This document shows, piece by piece, positions 22,001 through 28,598 of a stretch of DNA of 28,598 nucleotides (positions are counted from its first letter, which is position 1; every line of letters begins with the position of its first letter). The stretch comes from Elysia marginata (taxonomy: Eukaryota > Mollusca > Gastropoda > Plakobranchidae). The translations under genes and the position numbers were made by a program. The stretch is taken from assembly GCA_019649035.1 (NCBI GenBank), contig BMAT01011818.1, forward strand, positions 99,243 to 127,840, read 5' to 3'. A model generated the notes under the pieces. The model had not been told where the DNA came from, searched no databases, and saw nothing but the letters and a program-made list of their open reading frames with translations.

Positions 22001-23176
22001 TGATGCAGGGATGTGGCAATTAATTTGTACCATAACCATGTATTGTGTTAGGGGTGTGGTGACCCTCTAAACTACATGTTTGGGCTTAGCCTTTCAATTT
22101 GTTGACTACTGTGTAGTTACATGCAAATCAGAGACATTTTAACTTGTTAGAGTTTTAATTAAGACTGAAAGGTAATTGTGTAATGCAGCTTTAAATTTAT
22201 TACTTTAAAAGAACGTCTTAGAAATCAAAATTCAATGAGCAATACATCACGACCAAGAGGGTCCACAATACAAACAATACTTAGTAAACTGGCACTTGGC
22301 ACGGGTACATGACTTGGTGGCGTACCACGGCTTCAATCCAAGGCCCAAAGTCCACCACTTACTCCATATTATATAGACCCCCTGATTCGCGCTACTAATT
22401 AAAACTCACTCCCACACCAAGGTCAAAGCATGCATAGCCAGTCACTTATAACTATCAGCATAATCATCAAAAACATATTAACTCTTTCATTACAACCAAG
22501 TACATTTATAATTTTGTCAACTCTCTCGCTCCCAAAATTATCCCCACCTCCAGTTAAAATTTTAAAATTCACATTTTAATGGCACAAAATTATTTGCTCG
22601 GTGGTCTTTTCATCTGGAAGGGAAATAAAGAAAAAGGGAAACGCAAGTGAAGGCAAAATCATCTATAAGTTATAACATCATAAAGAGCAACATCTGGGAT
22701 CTCATCAAACGGTCCAAGACTGGGTATGCATTCATATGAATTAAACATAAGTCATCAGGTATAAATATCAAAAAGTTTATATCAGAATACACAAAAACTT
22801 CAGCTTCCACGTGGTCCCTATGACTCAATTTTTTATATGTTTTGTCGACAAAATCTGGTAATCATGTAGAAACACTTGAAAACCAGAGAAAAATAAGTAG
22901 TTATATACATATTGAGCAGGTTTCTCTTGACACAAAACTCAACCAAGTAAAACAACCATCGCAATTACAGTAGAATTAGCACGAAAATAGCCAGCAATAG
23001 TAACGCCACAACCCTTTGTTCATTAACTGATTAAGCGTTTAAGAACACAACAAATTAAAGAACAAGTTTAATTAGACGTAAACTCTCCAAAGTATTTCCT
23101 ATTTAGGACTACCAAACGTAGTAGCATCGGAAATCATAAACCCTTATTTATTTCTGCAAGCAGAACTGTTTTTCTT
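16069..23176. other. Long AT-rich stretch without a recognisable gene
   Basis: I see no exon set, RNA gene or intact element in these 7.1 kb. Minor low-complexity patches are ATT-rich sequence near 16863-16895 and T/G homopolymer runs near 20120-20166. Composition becomes less T-biased from about 22200 on, where the flank of the minus-strand retroelement may begin. If LTR-derived sequence is present it should lie about 22200-23170, but I could not match it to the other flank. Confidence 0.5.
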
Positions 23177-23760
23177 TCAACGTAAACTTGATACCGCATC
23201 CGCATGGCAATTTTCTTTGCCAGGGATAGCAGCAAGGCTAAAAATGATAACTCCTGCAAGGCTAGTGCCCATCTCATCAGTCTAGAATTTTTGGCTCTGC
23301 CCCTTTTCAGGAAGAGGTTTATGATCATTTTGTAAAACAAAGTGTTTTAGGCCTATGAAATTGTAAAATTGAGCACAACAAATACAATATATAAGCTTAG
23401 TGTCTCACGTTCAATTGCAGAACAATTTTTTTTTCACGTGGGAGCAATTTGAGACTCACAAAGCAACAGGGCATCAGGACGCCATGACGCTCTTGAAGAA
23501 GGACAACACAAATACCGTAATCAGAGGCATCTGTTCTGATAATGAACTGATCATTAAGGTTAGGAATGATGAGAATGGGATCTTCAGTGAGAATTTTTTG
23601 AATTTGCTGAAGAGACTTTTCACACTCCGATGACCATATAATCTTTTCATGATTACCTTTGCGTAATAAATCAGTCAAAGGGCTGGTAATCGAGAAAAAT
23701 TTTGGTATGAAGGCTCTGTAGTATGAGATGAGACTCATTAAACTTCTAACCTGTATTATT
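23177..23760 (-). pseudogene. RNase H remnant and end of pol
   Basis: The connection segment LISYYRAFIPKFF and LTDLLRKG lead to FIIRTDASDYGICVVLLQE, with the first RNase H Asp at 23529-23531. LPREKK follows, then frame changes around 23400. NSRLMRWALALQEL continues, and the last shift gives IPGKENCHADAVSSLR and a TGA at 23177-23179. HADA with its Asp (23198-23200) is the usual C-terminal RNase H motif, so pol ends here, with RNase H last. Confidence 0.82.
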
Positions 23761-24862
23761 TTTTTTTTTGGTTGAAGGAGCTTTGAGTTGAAGAGCTTTA
23801 GAAACATGGGTTGCAAGAGGTGCAAGGGTACCATTTGACATAGAGTGTCCAAGAAACTCAATCGATGTCTGACTAATTACCAGTTTACCAGGGTTGACAG
23901 TCAGACCATGATTGCGAATAGTAGTAAGTACATGTAGCATGCGGACACCTAGAACATGATCTTCCCAAAGTGTGAAGTAAAGTGTCGTCGAAGTAAGATA
24001 GCAACATTGGTTTGTCTTTCAAAACCAATCTTATGAGACGGCAAAAAGTTGCCGGAGCATTCACTAATCCGAAGGCATTCTTGTCCACTGCATGAGACCT
24101 AAAGGTGTTTGAAATGCTGTAAAGTGTCTGCTATCAGGATGTATGGAGGTTTGCCCGTAAGCTTTAGAATGATCGCAAGAAGTGAATATAGTGGAGTCAG
24201 ACAGTTGAGCAAGTAGATCTTCAGGAAGTGGAATGTTAGTCGCATCAAGGATAGTAATAGCATTCAGTCTTCGAAAGTCAATGCAAAATCGCAGGGAACC
24301 ATCTTTTTTCTTGACAAGAACTATTGGAGAAGAAAATGGGTTCACCGAAGGTTCAATAACACCTAATTCTAACAATCTCTTGACCTCTTCTTTTACAAGC
24401 TCTTGGGAGGCAAAAGGCAGTTGATATGTTTTAACCCTGACAACCTCATCTGAATTGTGTGCACTGGTAGAGACGTTAAAACGTCTGTTAATTTTGATAG
24501 AATTTGAGTGACCTCATAAGCTTGTTTGACGTCTAGCATAGGATTTATTGTTACTTTGCTTTTCTCATCAATTGTAGGAGGAGTTTTTAATTCACACTCT
24601 AGTTCATCTTCCGATTCATTTATGACCCCAATAATAGAGGCAGTTGCATCATCAGTGAATATCAAGGGATAATAAGATTTATGAATGATAGGGAATTCAT
24701 TGAAAGGAGATGAAAAAGCCTTATTGGATGAGGTTGAATCTCCCAGATCATAATATAAGGACTAGTTGAGAACTCATTGTAAGGTGGCTGAACATATTCA
24801 ACTGTGGCGGGGTTATTTGAGACCGCACAATTGGATATAGGCGAGACTTGAGAAGAATTTGA
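23760..24862 (-). pseudogene. Reverse transcriptase remnant with YFDD box
   Basis: After the integrase an acidic linker (NESEDELECELKTPP) leads, through frame changes near 24662 and 24430, to LPFASQELVKEEVKRLLELG and then VIEPSVNP, SSPIVLVKKKDGSLRFCIDF and RRLNAIT, the standard start of a Ty3/gypsy RT. FTSCDHSKAY carries the first catalytic Asp. A one-base shift splits the MP|FGL motif near 24075. The catalytic pair is in LLSYFDDTLLH (23984-23995). After another shift near 23965 come GLTVNPGKLVISQTSIEFLG and the usual connection region. The polymerase residues survive although the frame does not. Confidence 0.87.
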
Positions 24863-26010
24863 CCTGTTATAATATTTTTTGAGTAAATTGACATGCAATT
24901 GACTCACATGACCATCTATGTCAACCAAATACACGAGATGACTGTTTTTTACAACTTTATGAGGCCCTGGAAGACGCGGGACAAGTTTGTTGTTAGACTT
25001 TGGAAGAAGCCCAAGAACTGTTTCACCAGGAAGAAAAATTTTAAACTTGGATTTCTTATCATGCCTTTTAACACTTTCTGTAACAACATGAGAAAGATTT
25101 TCCAGTGCTACCTTACATGCAGACATGATCATGTTATGAAGATCTAGGACATAGTGGTAATCATAAGAGGTGTCTTGAGATAAGTCTTTGTTGGTGAAAA
25201 TATCACGCAAGATTTCCATTGGTCCCATTGGAGATCTACCAAAAAGCAAATAGAAAGGCGAAAATCCAGTAGAGACATGTACTTGTTGCCTATAAGCAAA
25301 CAAGGCCGCAGACAAATACCTGTTCCAGTCAGATGGAGACTGGTCCGCTAACTTTCTTAATCTTAGCATGTTTTTAATGTGGAATGGAAGCGTTCCACTG
25401 CGCCGTTTGTCTGTGGGTGGTATGGATGGAGAAAATGTGTTTGATGTTTGAAAGGGAGTTGAATTCCCGCAAAAAGCTTTGACATGAACTGTTGACACCT
25501 GTCAGATTGAATTTCCTTAGGGAACTCAATACTAGTGAAAATAACAAAAAGCGCCTCTGCAACCTTATCCGCTATGATCTGTCTGAGAGGTGTTGCTTTG
25601 GCCCACCTAGTCGACACGTCAACCATCGTAAGGATGTACTCATATCTTTCTTTTGTAACTGGCAATGGGCCAACCAAATCAATCACCTTATTTTGAAATG
25701 GCTCCTCTATCAGTGGCAAGCGCTGAAAAGGCGCGGTTTTTTACGACTAGCCGGTGCTTTCATTTGGCACACATGACATGACTTTACATAATTACGGACG
25801 TCAGTAATCATAGACGGCCAACAACTGATTTTGTTTGCAGTGGAGTGTTTTATAATACCCTGAGTGGGGGGTTAATGTTGCCTCATGTGCATAAGATAGA
25901 ACTTGATCTCTAAGAGACTGAGGTACGGCTAATGTTTTGTATGTCACATCATCATTTACAAATTCACGATACAGCAGATCATCTGCTATAACAAAAGCAA
26001 CTTTATTCAC
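24863..26010 (-). pseudogene. Ty3/gypsy-type integrase placed upstream of RT, with DD35E and GPY/F-like module
   Basis: The zinc-binding domain starts with VPQSLRDQVLSYAHEATL and a second His six residues after the first; a one-base shift leads to CHVCQM, the Cys pair. A stop (TAA, 26029-26031) precedes the domain. The catalytic core (25363-25719) has IDLVGPLP (first Asp, 25678-25680), IQSDRC (second Asp, 25501-25503, 58 residues on) and GAVERFHSTLK (Glu, 25393-25395, exactly 35 residues on), so the DD35E triad is complete. A frame change near 25380 leads into SDWNRYLSAALFAYR, FLPGETVLGLLP and PGPHKVV...LHVNLLKKYY, a GPY/F-like C-terminal module. No chromodomain is seen. It would insert element cDNA in the nucleus if intact. 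Confidence 0.87.
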
Positions 26011-26259
26011 CAGACCAGTACCAACTTTTTAGAACCCCGGCTGTAATGTAGGGTCCTGTTTTTGTCTCTGTGCAAAATCTGCCAATCGTTCAAATAAGAT
26101 CATGCTCTCAACGCTATCATTTGAATAGGCAATTATTTGACTCTCAGAGCCAGCATCTGGCTGATTTTCAGCTTGTGCTCTGGTTTTAACTGGATTTGCG
26201 ACCGCAGAGTCCGTGTAAAGAGATTTAATACCCGTGATATTTCCGAGTATGACATCGGC

Positions 26260-26570
26260 TATAGGATTCTCTAACACACAAGCTTCAACGCGACTCGAAA
26301 AATATTGAGACTGCAAGTCAATAACTGCCGTAGGGAGGACTCTCTCCTCACAACAAAAAGTCCGAACTCGTACAGTTCGACCTGTAAGAGACTCAGAAGG
26401 AACAAGCGAGTGCCACACCGCAACTGTATCGCAGTCAGAATCTCTCAAAAGGCTACACTAATGACCATTTACTGTTGCCGGCTCAAAAGTCAACTTCCCA
26501 TTCCTGTTAAATCCCGATACACCAATCAGCGCACAATTTAAGTCGACAATGGCATAAAATCCCTTATTGC
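26260..26570 (-). pseudogene. Retrotransposon aspartic protease remnant
   Basis: Upstream residues IVDLNCALIGVSGF are readable near 26550, then an in-frame TAG (26458-26460 on +) precedes LRDSDC. The active-site triplet expected as DTG/DSG reads Asp-Ser-Asp (26434-26442), so the Gly is replaced. Downstream, LVPSESLTGRTVRV and ENPIADVILGNITG match the flap region and the ILG motif of Gmr1-type proteases. The domain would cut gag-pol in an intact element; this copy could not, from both the stop and the active-site change. Confidence 0.75.
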
Positions 26571-26649
26571 GGCAACAGAGCCATTCAACTGTTTGTTTCT
26601 GTAGTTAGGACCTGTGTCCCTATTTAGATCAGAACACTGTGGACTATAA

Positions 26650-27453
26650 TAGTTACAAACTACTTGTGGCATGCCTTGATCAAGGCCCAACCCCCGAGCT
26701 CGATGGAAACACTCTTTTTGTGTGGCTTGCTTTATTGCAAGCGTAACAAATAATTAAAGTAGTTTTACGCCTATCAGGCGACTGCGATCCGAAATCTCGC
26801 CTACAGGACTGACGTCTGTCAATGTGGGGAAAGGGGTTTGATTGGCGAGCAGGAGAGCGACCTCTCATTGTATCATCAGGTTTATTTCTTGTCGACCCGG
26901 CAAATGCCACTTGCTCTTTATTGTCTTTAATAATAATATGTGCAGCAAACTCATCATTGAAAGTGTCTAACACTCTCTCTTTCAGAATTAAAAAACAAAG
27001 ACCCTCAAAATCGTTCACCTTTGCAAGGTCAACCCATCGGTCAAAATACGTTTTAACTTTCTTTAAAAAGGTCTCAAAGTTTTCATCATAAGCTGGTTTG
27101 GCTGAAAGAAATTTTGTTCTAAACCCACTTTATGTACAATTTAAAAATTAGTTGAAGCAAAAGAGTCTTACGAACAATGTCATAAGACTCCTCCGAATCC
27201 AGGCTTAAAAACATTGTTAAGGCCTCGCCCGAGAGCAAGTTCACAAAGCAAGAAAGCCAATCTTGCTTTGGCCAACCCATGGAAGAACAGTGCCTCTCAA
27301 ACCACTTCAAGTATAGATCAACTTGATCAGTAACTTTGCTAAATTTAAGTCTGGGAGTGTAGATTTTTCCTTATGAGAATTCAGCGTACCGGGAGTGTTT
27401 GATTTTGCACTAGACATGCTTTGAAGCTCTAAATTGTTTAATTCAAACTCCAT
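26650..27453 (-). pseudogene. gag remnant: capsid (SCAN-related region) and zinc knuckle
   Basis: The frame opens with an ATG at 27453 (MEFELNNLELQ). It shifts near 27345 into VDLYLKWFERHCSSMGWP, shifts again near 27120, and resumes as RTKFLSAKPAYDENFETF, then YFDRWVDLAKVNDFEGL and LILKERVLDTF. That last helical region has the pattern of the capsid C-terminal domain in Gmr1-like gag, from which the vertebrate SCAN domain is thought to derive. A basic Arg/Ser/Pro stretch leads to a CCHC knuckle: CYACNKASH is readable, and its last Cys lies just past an A-run (26715-26719 on +) where the frame changes (KECFH). An alternative upstream ATG at 27557 opens a 35-codon frame that runs into this start region. 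Confidence 0.72.
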
Positions 27454-27557
27454 TTCTCTTTTGACTCTAATGGCTCGATTATACGTTCAAACGTGTTTGA
27501 TAGCATTTCGCGATACACGGTCACGGGTAGCGAATCGTATGTAAAAGAAAACGTCAT

Positions 27558-28395
27558 TTTTACAAAGTGGCTGCACGTATTTTATCTGCATGAGTCCAAC
27601 CAGCTCCGTGATTACACGCTCAAAAACCGCCGCATGCTTAGCTTAAAAGGTCAACGGAAATTCCAGATTGATCAAGTTATTGTGTTGCGGTAAATGGTTG
27701 ATAGACAAGAAAAAAGAAGTGTTGGAAAAAATGGGTTTTAGTTTTTAAGAGATACGCATTATCGCATGTAAATCTTTCGGAAGAGATTAAGGCATACCCG
27801 TAAGATTTTAATAATTTCATTAGGATAAATGAGACAACTTTTCGGTATTTGCTGGAACCGGCATTGCAATTGATTGCTAAACAATCAACCGTGATGTGAT
27901 AGTAAGACAACGCAAGTCAGTTTTGATACGTGCATCATGGCAAAATGAATAGCATATGACGGTTTAGGGGCATCCATGATCAATCCTGGACCTGACATTT
28001 TCGATTTTCTTTTTGCTTTTTATTCTCTGCCAAATGCAGCACTGATGTTAATCGTCTTAGTAATTGCGTCCTTGCTAACACAATGATCGAATTCTTTACA
28101 AAGTTTGAAAGAGTTTTCATAAGCCTTTTCCTTTAAATATTTATATTTTCGATTAAAAAACACTCGGCTGATCGGTAGACTTCAATAAAATTTTGATATC
28201 GACTCATGGTTTCAAAATATTACGGCAGTGTAAATTATACAGGCTTAGAGCAGCGACAAAATAATACGCGCAATAATAAAAGCAGTGTACAAAAACCGAA
28301 GGAAAAAGGCCTAGATCTAGCTTAGCCCTATTATACCAATGCCTAGACAATCTACTAGACACAGCACTTTATGATTGTGCCGCACGCATTGACAC
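27558..28395. other. Flank of the retroelement, no gene recognised
   Basis: This stretch should contain a 5' LTR and primer-binding site if the element were complete. I found neither a repeat shared with 22200-23170 nor a clear tRNA-complementary site. A + strand frame (27493-27693) is too short and unsupported to call. Confidence 0.45.
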
Positions 28396-28598
28396 CGAGA
28401 CCCGAGGGCCGTTGCGTAGCGCGAGCGCTCGTGAAGAGCAAGCAAACCGTTCGCCGCGAGCGCTCTCCTCCCTATGCAACGCTCTTTTCAGCGAACGCTT
28501 TTTAAAATGGCGACCATCTATTTAAAGATATCCACCATCTTTTTTTAAAATGGCGACGACCCTTTTTAAAATAGCGACCAACTAACATTCCTAACAAA
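28396..28598. repeat. GC-rich imperfect inverted repeat and short tandem repeat
   Basis: CGTTGCGTAG...CGAGCGCTCG (from 28410) is mirrored by GCGAGCGCTC...CTATGCAACG (28456-28481). Immediately after, a unit like TTTTTAAAATGGCGACC occurs at about 28498-28515, 28541-28557 and 28563-28579, with a weaker copy between the first two. The local GC rise contrasts with the AT-rich surroundings. It is probably the edge of a further repeat element extending beyond the window. Confidence 0.65.

Larger units (their letters stand above)
23177..27557 (-). mobile_element. Decayed Gmr1-type Ty3/gypsy retrotransposon (gag-PR-IN-RT-RH)
   Basis: Read on the minus strand the domains run: capsid-like gag (27.45-26.75 kb), zinc knuckle, protease (26.57-26.26 kb), integrase (26.01-24.86 kb), RT (24.44-23.76 kb) and RNase H to a terminal TGA at 23177-23179. 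All domains are Ty3/gypsy-like, but integrase precedes RT, which is otherwise the Ty1/copia order. That combination defines the Gmr1 group described from cod and other deuterostomes. At least ten frame changes and two in-frame stops show the copy is dead. LTRs, primer-binding site and polypurine tract were not identified; the two flanks share no repeat I could find, so the copy may be truncated or its LTRs may have diverged. Confidence 0.88.

Noticed and set aside
23400..25776. Several plus-strand open frames over the retroelement
   Set aside because: They are antisense shadows of integrase, RT and RNase H segments that carry catalytic motifs on the minus strand.
27493..27693. Plus-strand 66-residue open frame next to the retroelement gag start
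   Set aside because: The opposite strand carries the likely gag leader or upstream frame, and the plus frame has no recognisable motif.

Overview
Eukaryotic, AT-rich genomic window with spliced genes, long introns, microsatellites and several transposon remnants. The gene content and the Gmr1-type retroelement suggest a marine invertebrate, probably a deuterostome or lophotrochozoan; the species cannot be fixed from the sequence. Two runs of N (4861-4863 and 16020-16037) mark small gaps inside simple repeats.

The only host gene I can support is the 3' part of an ESRP/Fusilli-type RNA-binding splicing regulator on the + strand. Five coding exons (5175-5390, 5960-6208, 7336-7600, 8229-8725, 13115-13273) have GT/AG boundaries and compatible phases (0,0,0,1,0). 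They join to a 461-residue C-terminal fragment ending at a TAA: most of RRM2, a complete RRM3, a Pro/Gln-rich linker and a complete fourth RRM-like domain split between the last two exons. The N-terminal half (including RRM1) is not visible in the 5.2 kb upstream and presumably lies left of the window. A candidate 3' UTR follows the stop.

The upstream region and the introns carry non-autonomous repeats. A long hairpin with arms of about 310 bp bounded by TTAA lies at 1572-2248. A pogo/Tigger-like short element lies at 6644-7115. A tandem duplication of a pyrimidine-tract-plus-CAG unit lies at 7830-7963. A piggyBac-like TTAA element lies at 11922-12664. From about 13.3 kb to 23 kb no coding gene is visible, only the 3' UTR, triplet and dinucleotide arrays and AT-rich sequence.

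From about 23.2 to 27.5 kb, on the minus strand, lies a decayed Ty3/gypsy-class LTR retrotransposon. Its domains run gag (with zinc knuckle), protease, integrase, reverse transcriptase, RNase H. Integrase before reverse transcriptase is the Ty1/copia order, yet every domain is Ty3/gypsy-like; this is the signature of the Gmr1 lineage. The copy has many frameshifts, at least two in-frame stops and a changed protease active site, while the integrase DD35E triad and the RT YFDD box remain readable. LTRs were not found. The right edge (28.4-28.6 kb) holds a GC-rich imperfect inverted repeat and a short tandem repeat.
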